Source: an uncultured Lachnospiraceae bacterium (GTDB lineage Bacteria > Bacillota > Clostridia > Lachnospirales > Lachnospiraceae). From it: a stretch of DNA of 64,000 bases. Under the pieces are notes generated by a model, which was not told where the DNA came from, did no database searches, and saw only the letters and a program-made list of their open reading frames with translations. Of this stretch, positions 1 through 9,675 are shown piece by piece (positions within the stretch are counted from its first letter, which is position 1; every line of letters starts with the position of its first letter). The translations under genes and the position numbers were made by a program. The stretch is from positions 62,001 to 126,000 of the forward strand of contig CAKSBC010000002.1 of the NCBI GenBank assembly GCA_934438085.1, in the 5' to 3' direction.

Positions 1-186
1 TACAACGGTACTGTAGGTGAAGTAGAAGAGTGGGGCAAGAAGCGCCTTGCTTATGACATCCAGCATCAGAGCGAAGGATTCTACTACCTCATCAACTTCG
101 AGGGAGACTCAGAGACACCTAACGGAATCGAGTCTGAGCTTCGCATTTATGAGCCTGTTCTCAGATACTTAGTCGTTAAGAAGTAA
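1..186 (+). CDS. rpsF: 30S ribosomal protein S6, C-terminal part (5' end outside window)
   Basis: The first 186 bases are open in frame 1 and end with TAA. The 61 residues contain GTVGEVEEWGKKRLAYDI followed by EGFYYLINFEG, the conserved second half of ribosomal protein S6, which binds 16S rRNA together with S18 in the small-subunit platform. The start lies upstream of the window. It is followed by ssb and rpsR in the standard bacterial S6-SSB-S18 order, which supports the call although only the C-terminal part is visible. Confidence 0.93.
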   Translation, partial: YNGTVGEVEEWGKKRLAYDIQHQSEGFYYLINFEGDSETPNGIESELRIYEPVLRYLVVKK

Positions 187-212
187 TTTCGGACTAAAGT
201 AGGAGTGAATGA

Positions 213-713
213 ATGAATAAAGTAATCTTAATGGGCAGATTAACAAGAGATCCCGATATCAGATATACTCAGGGAGAGAACTCTATGGCAGTAGCCAGAT
301 TTTCACTGGCTGTTGACAGACGCCGTACCGGAGCTGACGGACAGAGAGAAGCAGACTTCATCAACTGCGTCACATTTGGCAAACAGGCAGAATTTGCCGA
401 GAGATACTTACATCAGGGCACTAAGATCGTATTAACAGGACGTATACAGACAGGCAGCTATACCAATAAGGAAGGACAGAAGGTCTACACTACTGATGTA
501 GTAGCGGAGGATCTTGAGTTTGCAGAAAGCAAAGCAGCTTCCGAAAACCGTGCAAACGGCTCGGGCAGCAGCTATGGCGGCGGTTATGGCAGCAACGGAA
601 ATTCCGGAAGCTATAACGGCGGCGGACGTCAGGCTGATTATTCTTCATCAGTCGGCGAGGGCTTTATGAACATTCCTGAAGGAGTAGAAGACGAAGGGCT
701 GCCGTTCAACTAA
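213..713 (+). CDS. ssb: Single-stranded DNA-binding protein
   Basis: A 166-residue protein beginning MNKVILMGRLTRDPDIRYTQ, the classic SSB N-terminus. The OB fold spans about residues 1-105 and includes FINCVTFGKQAEFAERYL and KIVLTGRIQTGSYTN. A Gly/Ser/Asn-rich linker (about 110-145) leads to the acidic tip EDEGLPFN, which resembles the DDDIPF-type tail that docks replication and repair partners. It protects ssDNA during replication. It lies 26 bases after rpsF and 29 before rpsR, so the three are probably cotranscribed. Confidence 0.97.
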   Translation: MNKVILMGRLTRDPDIRYTQGENSMAVARFSLAVDRRRTGADGQREADFINCVTFGKQAEFAERYLHQGTKIVLTGRIQTGSYTNKEGQKVYTTDVVAEDLEFAESKAASENRANGSGSSYGGGYGSNGNSGSYNGGGRQADYSSSVGEGFMNIPEGVEDEGLPFN

Positions 714-742
714 GCACTAACGAATAACAAGGAGGAATACCG

Positions 743-1015
743 ATGGCATTTCAGAAGGCAGAAGGCAGAGAAGAAGGCGCACGCCCAAAGAAGATGGGCG
801 GCTTCCGCAGAAGACGTAAGGTTTGTGTATTCTGCAGCGAGAAGGCAAAGCCTATCGATTATAAAGATGTAGCAACACTTAAGAAGTACGTTTCAGAGAG
901 AGGAAAGATCCTTCCAAGACGTATTACCGGAAACTGTGCAGAGCATCAGAGAGATCTCACTGTAGCAGTAAAGAGAGCAAGACATATCGCTCTTCTTCCT
1001 TACACAGTAGAGTAA
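743..1015 (+). CDS. rpsR: 30S ribosomal protein S18
   Basis: A 90-residue basic protein preceded by AGGAGG. The core [17 protein letters not shown], then [17 protein letters not shown] and the tail HIALLPYT, is diagnostic of S18, the partner of S6 in the small subunit. The C-x2-C plus later Cys and His could form a zinc site, as in the Cys-containing S18 paralogues. It ends the operon: an intrinsic terminator follows about 50 bases downstream. Confidence 0.97.
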   Translation: MAFQKAEGREEGARPKKMGGFRRRRKVCVFCSEKAKPIDYKDVATLKKYVSERGKILPRRITGNCAEHQRDLTVAVKRARHIALLPYTVE

Positions 1016-1063
1016 TCATTTATTACAGATCGGTCAGCCGATACAGAAAAACATCAAACATCA

Positions 1064-1094
1064 AGAGGAGCTTTTTAAAGGCTCCTCTTTTCTT
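1064..1094 (+). terminator. Intrinsic terminator of rpsF-ssb-rpsR
   Basis: An eight-base perfect stem, AGAGGAGC with GCTCCTCT, has a short A/T loop and is followed by a T-rich run (TTTCTTTG). It lies about 50 bases after the rpsR stop. Confidence 0.85.
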
Positions 1095-1121
1095 TGTACT
1101 GAATTGTATTTTCATGCATAC

Positions 1122-1149
1122 TTGTATTTTCGGTGAATAAATGTACAAT
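1122..1149 (+). promoter_or_regulatory. Candidate promoter of the sensory locus
   Basis: TTGTAT (1122-1127), a 16-base spacer and TACAAT (1144-1149) form a sigma-A-like promoter after the ribosomal terminator and about 40 bases before the response-regulator gene. Inferred from sequence only. Confidence 0.5.
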
Positions 1150-1203
1150 AAACATGGGAAAATGTCAAAATTGAACTAATGCTTTAACATGGAGAAACAC
1201 CCT

Positions 1204-3665
1204 ATGGAACGTCAGACTCTGATGATCGTTGATGATTCATCTTTAAATCGCAAGATGCTCATAGAAATATTGGGAGACCAATACAATTACATAGAGGTGG
1301 AAAACGGACGTCAGGCCGTCAAACAACTTACTAAGGATATAATAGTTGATCTTATTTTGCTCGATATCAACATGCCGGAAATGAATGGTTTCCAGGTGTT
1401 GGAGCATATGAATAAATTGCGTTGGATCAATGAGATACCGGTTGTGGTAATATCGGCAGATGAAACAAACGAGTCACTTCATCAGGCTTATTCACTGGGT
1501 ATTACAGATTATATACGCAGACCCTTTGATGTTTTTATAGTGCGCCGACGCGTTGAAAACACACTTAAGATCCATAATGAACAGAAGAGACTTATGAATC
1601 TTGTTGCCGACCAGATCTATGAAAGAGAGGAAAACAATGATCTCATAGTCGGAATACTCAGCCATGTTGTAGAGTTTCGTAATAATGAAAGCGGAATGCA
1701 TATACGCAACATTCGCATCATAACAGAGCTTTTACTGCGTCAGCTGGTTCAGAAAACTGATGTTTATCAATTATCTGAAGAGGATATAGCACTTATTAAA
1801 ACGGCATCAGCTATCCATGATATAGGAAAGATGTGTATTCCTGAGGAGATACTTAATAAACCCGGCAAGCTTACAAAAGAAGAGTTTGCCTTGATCAAGA
1901 CACATACAACTGCAGGAGCAAAGATCCTGGAACAGATGATTTTTGGTCATGATAAACCACTGTTTAAATATGCTCTTGAAATATGCCGCTGGCACCATGA
2001 ACGATGGGATGGTCACGGTTATCCTGACGGTCTACGCGGAGAAAATATACCGATCAGCGCGCAGGTAGTTGCTATCGCCGATGTATATGATGCGCTCACA
2101 AGTGAAAGATGTTACAAAAAAGCGTTTGATCATGACACATCTATCAGCATGATCATAAACGGGGAGTGCGGTGCATTTAATCCTTTGCTGCTTGAATGCC
2201 TGTTGGACATCGCGCCGCATCTTCGCATGCTTTCAGATGCCTCAGGAAGCAGGCACATAGGACGTTTAGAAATAAAACGATTGACTAATGAGATATTGTT
2301 AAATGCGGATATTCCGAGAAATGACCGCATGCAGAGAATAATCGATTGTATGCAGGATCGAATAAGATTTTTCTCCGAATGCAGCGGCGGAATACAATTT
2401 GACTATGATGCAATCACCAAAATTGCAGATGTTGTTAATTGGGATGAACCTCCGAAGTATCGTTATTCAGTAAAAGATGCAGCTAAACCGGAGTGTTTCG
2501 AAAGACTTAAGCCTGAGGTCTTTGAACGCATAAAGGAGGCCATGGCAGCCACGACAAGAGAAATACCTGATTTTTCCATGAGCATTTTGCTGGATTGCGG
2601 CAATGAACATCATTGGTGTGACTTAAAGGTCAGAACATTATGGTCGGAATTTGACAAGGATCATTATATTGCAGCAGTGGGACAGCTGATAGATCCGCAG
2701 CTTTATGACAAAAAATATTTGCAGATGACGGAGCCATACAGCGGTTCTTCCGATAATATTTCTGTTATTGCTGAAGAGATGCATCGCTTAGAAGCTGTAT
2801 TTGATGTTGTAAGACTTGTTGACCCTAATTCTTTTTCGGTACTTGAGCTTGACAAGGATGGACTATTAAGACGCAGCGGCAAGCGCTGTGCTGCCTTTTG
2901 GAACAACGGAAACAGCTGTGCAAACTGCATTTCAGCAAGAGCTTTTGCACAGAAGGCAACACTTAACAAGCTTGAATTTACAAATACGGATGCATACTTT
3001 GTTGTTTCCAAGTATATTTGCGTAAACGGCACTCCATGTGTTTTAGAAATGCTTTCCAAGATGAATGAAGGCCGATGGATCGATTCAAACGGCACCAGAC
3101 TTATTATAGACAGCAGTCAGGGAAAAATGTTGAGCTGTTTATGGATGCGGTTACAGGAACATACTCACGCAGATATTTTGAGGCCTACCGTGCGCATTTG
3201 GAAGGCATGGAATGCATTGCGGTCATTGACGTGGACGGATTTAAACAGGTCAATGATACCTTCGGACATCTTGCCGGAGATACTGTGCTCCTCGATATAG
3301 CTGCGGCGATCCATGCATCAATACGAAGTACAGATATACTGATACGTTACGGCGGTGACGAATTTGTGCTTCTGTTCCCTAAAATGGATGAAAAGATCTT
3401 TGAAAAGAAACGCAATGATATAAAGGAAGCAGTTAATAAAATCGTGTTTTCCGAATATCCGGGACTTAAGCTTTCTGTAAGCATAGGCGGAGTCTGCGGG
3501 GTACATCCGATAACTGAGGCCATAAGACAGGCGGATATATTGATGTATGAGGATAAGGAAAAGACATATACCGAGGCTTCTACCCCCCCCCGAATTATAA
3601 AAGGGAGAGGCACTGACAGAGTAAATTCAGAGAGTAAATTCAGGATCAACAAGCAAAGAACATAG
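1204..3665 (+). pseudogene. Response regulator with HD-GYP and GGDEF domains, frame-broken
   Basis: The upstream frame ends at 3300 and the downstream frame runs to 3665. The receiver domain (about residues 1-125, phosphoacceptor D54 in LLDINMPEMNG) leads into an HD-GYP phosphodiesterase (H205-D206 of HDIGK; HHERWDGHGYPDG from H264). A Cys-containing sensor-like segment follows (CAAFWNNGNSCANC). The GGDEF cyclase lies in the -1 frame with an intact GGDEF (3351-3365) and an RSTD inhibitory site five residues earlier. The protein would both make and break c-di-GMP. The frames cross at 3120-3127, where GGGAAAA reads G GGA AAA; one more A, or a -1 slip, restores SQGKNVELFMDAVTGTYSRR. I chose the ATG at 1204 because GGAG lies nine bases upstream; the ATG at 1189 has no such site. 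The tail crosses a nine-C run at 3583-3591. It could be decay, slippage or sequencing error. Confidence 0.72.
3583..3591 (+). repeat. Run of nine cytosines in the GGDEF gene tail
   Basis: Nine consecutive C lie just after the GGDEF domain. One C fewer would end the protein within a few residues (PPEL then stop); one C more would give another short tail; the present length gives about 27 further residues. Such a tract can change length by slippage and is also a common place for sequencing error. Confidence 0.9.
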
Positions 3666-3692
3666 AACAAACAAAGAACAGATATAAATCAA

Positions 3693-4504
3693 ATGAAACA
3701 CATTAAAGTACTTATTTCGACAATTTTGCTGGCCATAGGCATTTTATGCGGCTGTACATCAACGCTGGAAGTACAGCCTATCGGAGATCTGCCGAAAATA
3801 TTGATAGGAAGTGATACATATCCGCCATATGTATATTTGGATAATAACGGTGATTCGACGGGTATCGATGTGGAGCTTGCCAAAGAAGCATTCAGACGTA
3901 TGGGGTATCGTGCGGAGTTCATCAATATTGACTGGGAGCAGAAGAAAACACTTTTAGAAAGCGGTGAGATAGATTGTATATGGGGCTGCTTTTCAATGGA
4001 TGGCCGAGAGCAGGATTACAGATGGGCAGGGCCCCATATATGGTTAGCCGTCAGATGATTGCTGTAAATGACGCCAGCGATATTTATACATTCGATGATC
4101 TGGACGGCAAAATTATTGCAGTACAGTCGACAGGAAAGCCTGAAGAAATATTCCTTACCTCAAAGGATCCGGACATACCTGAAGTTAAAGAAATCATTAG
4201 TTTGGAGGATAAAAGTGTACAGTATGCTGCACTGGACTGTGGCTATGTGGATGCTATTGCCGCGCATGAAACAGCTATTCTGCAGTATATGAAGAATTAC
4301 AGAGCTGATTTTCGTATTTTGGAAAAACCACTTCTGATTACAGGTATTGGTGTAGCCTTTTCAAATGAGGATAACAGGGGACTTGAACAGAAGCTTAATA
4401 ATACCTTTGACGAGATGCGAGAAGACGGTACGATGAAAAGGATAATCGGAAAGTACTTGGAACACCCGGAAAGCTGCTTGGAGGTCGAAGCCCTTGAACA
4501 ATAA
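3693..4504 (+). pseudogene. Family 3 extracellular solute-binding lipoprotein, frame-broken
   Basis: The start MKHIKVLISTILLAIGILCGC is a lipoprotein signal with a lipobox ending at the Cys. The next part, ILIGSDTYPPYVYLDNNG then GIDVELAKEAFRRMGY, is typical of SBP_bac_3 proteins that bind amino acids or similar small ligands. The first frame stops at 4058; the rest (QMIAVNDASDIYTFDDLDGKI... to 4504) continues in the -1 frame. The break is near 4030-4046 in GGGCCCCATATATGG. Removing one AT repeat gives WAGPHMVSRQ, the expected family continuation; loss of one base would also fit. Stops between the glycan-free regulator and the hybrid kinase suggest it feeds a ligand signal to the kinase (inference). 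Confidence 0.75.
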
Positions 4505-7063
4505 AAAAATGTATGAATTTTTTGATAAAAGATTCCGTTTTATTTGTCTTATAGGAGGCTTTTTGATCCTGAGCATTGTGTTCATGCTCTCAAGACGTGC
4601 AGATCTCATCAATTGTAAACAAAAGCTGACAACAATGATCGAGTTTGTCAAGAAACAGTCCTCAAGCTATATCAGAAATAATGACACAGCAATAGCAAAA
4701 AGCCTTGTTCGAGATACTACCGCTGCTCATATGCTTGAAGATTGTCGGCTTGACTGTGATGAGAAGGAGCTTGAAGACTATGTAAATAAGCTCTGGCTCA
4801 CAGGAATTACACTACTTGATAAAAACGGAAATATTATTTGTGAATATACGGAAGACGATATTGGATATTCAGATCTGTTGTCCGACATAAAAAAGGAGTC
4901 TGTTCTGAGCGTTATCGGATACCCGAAAAAACTTACGTTAAGCGTGTTGGGTTTAAGGACGGATCCTATGCTGATGCAGCTGCTCACAGCTGCGCTAATG
5001 GTGAGGGCGTGGCTATTGTATATCGTCATACAAAAGCAGCATTTGCCAAAAGAACTGATCTGTCGATACAGGATCTTTTAAACGGATATGATTATGATTC
5101 GACAGCTGCAATATTGATGGTAAGAGAGGATCATGTCGAAGCATCAAATATACCGGAACTGATAGGAAAAAATGTCTCGGATATTGAGATCATTAAGTCT
5201 ATAAGGAGAAATAATAAGGCTGAGCAGCTGGTAAGAGTCAATTCTTTTAATTTACAGACTTCGTACTACGGAATGTACAGCCACGGACGTGATTATTATC
5301 TCTATGCATATGTACCAAGCAGTCAGACCTATAACATTACCATATTAATTTTTGGTGCTTCTCTTATTGCTTATATTCTGCTATTAGCTCTTATTCAAGG
5401 TCTCAGATGGAGCTCTGAGAAGAATTTCAGCATAAAGCAGGAAGAAAGAGAGCGGGATTACAAGAGATCACTTGAACAAAAAAATGCTGAGCTTGAGCTT
5501 GCTGTCAAACAGGAGACAGCAGCCAATCTTGCCAAGCGCGAATTTCTTTTCAATATGTCACATGATATAAGGACGCCGATGAATGCAATTATCGGATTTA
5601 CTTCATTGGCCGTGACACATATTGACAATAAGGAACAGATACTGGATTATCTCAAAAAGATATCCACAGCCAGTCAGCACCTGCTTTCACTGATAAATGA
5701 TGTACTCGATATGAGCCGCATTGAAAGCGGAAAGGTTGCCTTGGAATTAAGGTCTGTACATCTGCCTGATCTTGTGCATGAAATTCGAGATATTATCCAA
5801 TCGGGCATTACATCAAAGAGACTGTCATTGATTATAGATACCGTTGATGTCGAGGATGAGGACATAATTGCCGATCCTATGAGGCTCAACCAGATACTGC
5901 TTAATATTCTGTCTAATGCTGTGAAGTTCACACCTGCCGGAGGTACTATCTCATTGATGATCCGACAGATGAAGAATTCAGAGGAAGGGGTTGCCGAATA
6001 TGAGTTCAGTGTACGTGATAACGGAATCGGCATGAGTGAAGAATTCAGAAAGCATATTTTTGAACAATTCACAAGAGAGAACAGCTCTACGGTGAGCAAA
6101 ACTCAGGGAACAGGGCTCGGAATGTCCATTACAAAGCGTCTTGTAGATATGATGGGAGGTACTATAAGCGTTGAAAGCAAACCTGATAAGGGTTCAGAGT
6201 TTATAGTTTCTCTGAGCTTTCCTGTAAGCGAAAGAATGACGGAGACTAAACTGATCCCGCAGCTTAAAGGACTCAGGGCACTGGTTGCTGATGATGATAC
6301 AGAGACCTGTCTTAATGTCAGTAAAATGCTGCGTTCCATCGGAATGCGTTCAGACTGGACTATATCCGGCAAAGAAGCTGTAATTAGAACCAAGGATGCA
6401 TTAGAGCAGGGCGATCTCTTCAGTGTTTATATCATAGATTGGCTTATGCCGGATATGAACGGAATAGAGATAGTACGCAATATCAGAAAGCTTGTTGGTG
6501 ACGAGATGCCGATCATTATTATGACGGCATACGACTGGACCGATATAGAGACTGAAGCAAGAGAAGCCGGTGTTACGGCATTTTGCGCTAAACCACTCTT
6601 TATGTCTGAGCTTAAGAATGTTTTATCAAAGCCGTTCGGAGGAGCTGAGGACGCTGATAAAGAGCTAAGTAAACCTGATTTTTCAGACAAAAAAGTTCTT
6701 ATTGTTGAGGATAATGATCTGAATAGAGAGATAGTATCTACCATACTCAAAGAATTCGGTTTCAGCGTCGACGAAGCAGAAAACGGAAGAGCTGCTGTTG
6801 AAAAGGTTGAAGAAGCTCCGTCAGAAAGATATGACCTGATACTGATGGATATTCAAATGCCGGAAATGGATGGCTACGAAGCAACCCGCAGGATAAGATC
6901 GATCTCAGACAAAGAAAAATCAAGTATTCCTATTGTGGCAATGACTGCCAATGCCTTTGAGGATGACAGAAAGAATGCCTTTGATGTCGGCATGAACGGA
7001 CACATAGCAAAGCCGTTTGACATTAAAAAGCTTATTCATGTGCTTACAGAAATAATGAAATAG
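4494..7063 (+). pseudogene. Hybrid sensor histidine kinase with two receiver domains, frame-broken
   Basis: The start is probably TTG at 4494, since GGAGGT (4480-4485) is eight bases upstream, whereas the ATG at 4509 is 23 bases away; this start overlaps the binding-protein stop. One membrane segment lies near the start (ICLIGGFLILSIVFMLS) and another near 5336-5400. The sensor region between is split: frame one ends at 5081, and the -1 frame, open well before its ATG at 5009, continues. One added A in the six-A run at 4926-4931 restores YPKKTYVKRVGFKDGSYADA. Downstream, the H-box FNMSHDIRTPMNAI, the ATPase domain (DNGIGM, GTGLGM) and two receivers (IIDWLMPDMNG; LMDIQMPEMDG) are intact. It is the likely kinase for the HD-GYP/GGDEF regulator. 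Confidence 0.75.
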
Positions 7064-7072
7064 CGAAAAGAA

Positions 7073-7110
7073 AAGGACTGCCGGAAAACCGACAGTCCTT
7101 TAAATTTTTT
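7073..7110. terminator. Bidirectional intrinsic terminator
   Basis: AAGGACTGCCGG pairs with CCGACAGTCCTT across an AAAA loop. T-rich runs occur on both sides (AAATTTTTT forward, TTTTCTTTTC reverse), so it can end both the histidine kinase transcript and the convergent ferredoxin transcript. Confidence 0.85.
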
Positions 7111-7123
7111 GAGTATGGTTAAA

Positions 7124-7294
7124 TCAACCCTCAGAAATAGCACCAACTGGGCAAGCACCAGCACATGATCCGCAAGAAACGCAAGCGCCCTCGTCGATAA
7201 CGTACTTTCCGTCTCCTTCAGAAATAGCGCCTACTGGGCACTGACCTGCGCATGTTCCGCATGCTACGCATCCATCACCAATAACAAATGCCAT
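7124..7294 (-). CDS. 2[4Fe-4S] ferredoxin, clostridial type
   Basis: A 56-residue protein beginning MAFVIGDGCVACG. Two CxxCxxCxxxCP motifs (CVACGTCAGQCPVGA and CVSCGSCAGACPVGA) bind two [4Fe-4S] clusters, and the length is that of clostridial ferredoxins. It carries low-potential electrons for enzymes such as pyruvate:ferredoxin oxidoreductase and hydrogenase in the cytoplasm. The start at 7294 is chosen because AGGAGGT lies at 7304-7310; an upstream in-frame ATG would add 14 residues not found in the family. It is a single-gene transcript. Confidence 0.95.
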   Translation of the reverse strand: MAFVIGDGCVACGTCAGQCPVGAISEGDGKYVIDEGACVSCGSCAGACPVGAISEG

Positions 7295-7338
7295 AGTTAT
7301 AATACCTCCTATGATTTTCAAAATATACTGCTTCATGT

Positions 7339-7367
7339 AATATACAACAAAACACCGAATTTATCAA
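7339..7367 (-). promoter_or_regulatory. Candidate ferredoxin promoter
   Basis: On the minus strand TTGATA (7362-7367), a 17-base spacer and TATATT (7339-7344) match a sigma-A promoter. It lies about 45 bases upstream of the ferredoxin start. Confidence 0.6.
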
Positions 7368-7458
7368 GCAAGCCTTGTTTAAATTTGCATACAAAAAGCG
7401 ACTCACTGATCACAAATACATTGTTAAATTTAAATAATAACAAATTGAATATATAGTG

Positions 7459-7467
7459 TGATATAAT
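7459..7467 (+). promoter_or_regulatory. Extended -10 element directly before gdpP
   Basis: TGATATAAT (TG at 7459-7460, TATAAT at 7462-7467) is an extended -10 element with no good -35 at the usual distance. A transcript starting about seven bases downstream would begin within a few bases of the gdpP ATG at 7477. No Shine-Dalgarno sequence is visible between them. Confidence 0.5.
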
Positions 7468-7476
7468 CCTTCTATT

Positions 7477-9675
7477 ATGAAAGGGAAGAATAATTCTATA
7501 TTTTCACTTGCTGTATATCTGAGGTGGCCGCTTATATTGTCGGGGCTTCTTGTTTTGCTGGATATACTGCTTTTCGTGATCAACCCTGCAGCCGGAGCGG
7601 CAATGCTTATCTTTGTCGCTATTTTCGTATGCTTTTCTTTGGGACTTTATGTCTACAGCAGAAGAAACATTTATGCAGGGCTTATTGACTTTGCGCAGGG
7701 CTTTGAGAGTGCGGAAACAAAACTTCTCAATGAAATGGGAACTGCCTCAGCTATTGTTGATAAAAACGGAAGAGTTCTGTGGAAGAACCTGGCATTTGAT
7801 GCAGCCTTTACTGACGGAGATGCCTCAAGCATACAGAGCATATTTCCTGATATAAGCAAGGATATCCTGGTAAACCTGGATGAGGCTTCACTCATTCACA
7901 GTAATTACGGTGACAGACGATATCTTATAGAGCTTCGCCCTTCTGTGCTTTCCGGTAATTCATATAATTACGACAGCTCATATAACGATATGTATGGTAG
8001 CGAGCTCAGAGAATATGCTGAAGATATGCGCTCAAACACGGATGCTGATAATGACGGCGAAGAGTCAGACATTGTTGGCGGCGACTATTATGAGCATGAT
8101 ACGGAAGCTGTTGAGGATCCTGATATACAGGATGATCTGCTTGCGGAATCCGACAAGACCGTTATTTTCATGACGGTAACTGACGAGACTGAAAGGATCC
8201 GCTACAAAAAGGCATACGAAGAATCGAGACCGTGTGAAGGTCTTATTTATCTTGATAACTATGATGAAGCATTGGCATCAGTAGAAGAGGTAAGACGAAG
8301 CCTTCTTACTGCTTTGGTCGACAGACGTATCAGTGGATATATTAATTCCTTAAACGGCATAGTAAAGAAGCTTGAAAAGGATAAATATTTCTTCTTCATG
8401 AAGGAAAAAGATATTCAGAGGATGGTAGATGACAGGTTCTCGATACTTGATGAAGTAAAGACTATCAATATCGGAAATGATATGGATATCACCTTGAGTA
8501 TCGGCGTTGGTAAAGCCGGCAAGGATTACAATTACAATTACGAGTCAGCCAGAGCTGCTATAGAGTTTGCACTCGGACGAGGCGGAGATCAGGCTGTGCT
8601 TAAAGACGGAGAGAATGTTATATTCTTTGGCGGAAAGACCGAAGCCAAGGAAAAGCATGCCAGAGTTAAGGCCAGAGTTAAAGCGCAGGCGCTTAGAGAT
8701 CTGCTTAACACCTGTGATAAGCTTATAGTAATGGGTCATAAGAATGCCGATGTGGACAGCCTTGGTGCTGCAATCGGTGTCTGGCGCATAGCGACAACCT
8801 TCGGAAAGAAGGCATGGATAGTTATAGGCAAGCCATCAAGATCGCTCGAACCGCTTTATAACCGTTTTAAAAATAATGATGCATATCCGGATGATCTTTT
8901 CATATCCGGAGATGAAGCATTAGAGCTAATAGATGCACAGACTGTCGTAGCGGTAGTTGACGTCAACAGACCAAGCATAACCGAAGAACCGAGATTGTTA
9001 AAGCGTGCCGGCAACATTACGGTAGTGGATCACCACAGAAAGACTACCGAAGCTATCGATAATGCTGTACTTACTTATATTGAACCATATGCATCATCAG
9101 CCTGTGAGATGATCACGGAGATAATCCAGTATATAGGTATGGATGTCGAGCTGACGCCGCTTGAAGCTGATGCCATGTACGGAGGCATTACCATAGACAC
9201 GCAGAACTTCGTAAATCAGACAGGTGTGCGTACCTTTGAGGCGGCTGCTTTCCTTAAGCGCGCCGGAGCTAACATGACAAGAGTCAGAAAGATGTTCCGC
9301 GACAGCTACAATGACTATATGGCAAAGGCTGAAGCTATAGATAAGGCTGAGATATACAGAGATCATTTTGCATTCAGTGAATGTAATGCAGAGCTTGCTG
9401 ATTCTCCTACTGTGATAGGAGCGCAGGCAGCAAACAGTTTGCTTGAGATAGACGGTATTAAGGCAGCTATTGTACTCACACCGTTTAACGGACAGATATA
9501 TGTATCGGCCAGAAGCATTGATGACGTTAATGTTCAGGTAATGATGGAGAAAATAGGCGGCGGAGGACACATGTCTGTGGCCGGCGCACAGCTTAAGGAT
9601 ATTACCATTGACGAGGCCAAGGCAAAGATAAAATCAGTTATAGACGATATGATAGAACAAGGAGATATTTCATAA
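7477..9675 (+). CDS. gdpP: c-di-AMP phosphodiesterase GdpP (DHH-DHHA1)
   Basis: A 732-residue membrane protein that hydrolyses cyclic di-AMP to pApA, affecting wall and potassium homeostasis. Two N-terminal membrane segments (about 12-60) are followed by a PAS-like region (about 80-240), a degenerate GGDEF domain (about 240-390, SIGVGKAGKDYNYNYESAR) and the catalytic DHH/DHHA1 unit: NADVDSLGAA with D425 and D427, DHH at 518-520, GGGGH at 694-698. The PAS region carries a long acidic insertion near residues 165-225 that is rich in Asp and Glu. The stop overlaps the rplI start by one base (TAATG), so gdpP, rplI and dnaB are probably cotranscribed. No Shine-Dalgarno site is seen before the ATG. 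Confidence 0.94.
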   Translation: MKGKNNSIFSLAVYLRWPLILSGLLVLLDILLFVINPAAGAAMLIFVAIFVCFSLGLYVYSRRNIYAGLIDFAQGFESAETKLLNEMGTASAIVDKNGRVLWKNLAFDAAFTDGDASSIQSIFPDISKDILVNLDEASLIHSNYGDRRYLIELRPSVLSGNSYNYDSSYNDMYGSELREYAEDMRSNTDADNDGEESDIVGGDYYEHDTEAVEDPDIQDDLLAESDKTVIFMTVTDETERIRYKKAYEESRPCEGLIYLDNYDEALASVEEVRRSLLTALVDRRISGYINSLNGIVKKLEKDKYFFFMKEKDIQRMVDDRFSILDEVKTINIGNDMDITLSIGVGKAGKDYNYNYESARAAIEFALGRGGDQAVLKDGENVIFFGGKTEAKEKHARVKARVKAQALRDLLNTCDKLIVMGHKNADVDSLGAAIGVWRIATTFGKKAWIVIGKPSRSLEPLYNRFKNNDAYPDDLFISGDEALELIDAQTVVAVVDVNRPSITEEPRLLKRAGNITVVDHHRKTTEAIDNAVLTYIEPYASSACEMITEIIQYIGMDVELTPLEADAMYGGITIDTQNFVNQTGVRTFEAAAFLKRAGANMTRVRKMFRDSYNDYMAKAEAIDKAEIYRDHFAFSECNAELADSPTVIGAQAANSLLEIDGIKAAIVLTPFNGQIYVSARSIDDVNVQVMMEKIGGGGHMSVAGAQLKDITIDEAKAKIKSVIDDMIEQGDIS

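Noticed and set aside
2703..3095. 130-residue minus-strand frame in the regulator gene
   Set aside because: It lies opposite conserved coding sequence, has no ribosome binding site and no recognisable family; it is a shadow.
7295..7336. Ferredoxin N-terminal extension of 14 residues
   Set aside because: It reads through AGGAGGT and is not seen in clostridial ferredoxins.
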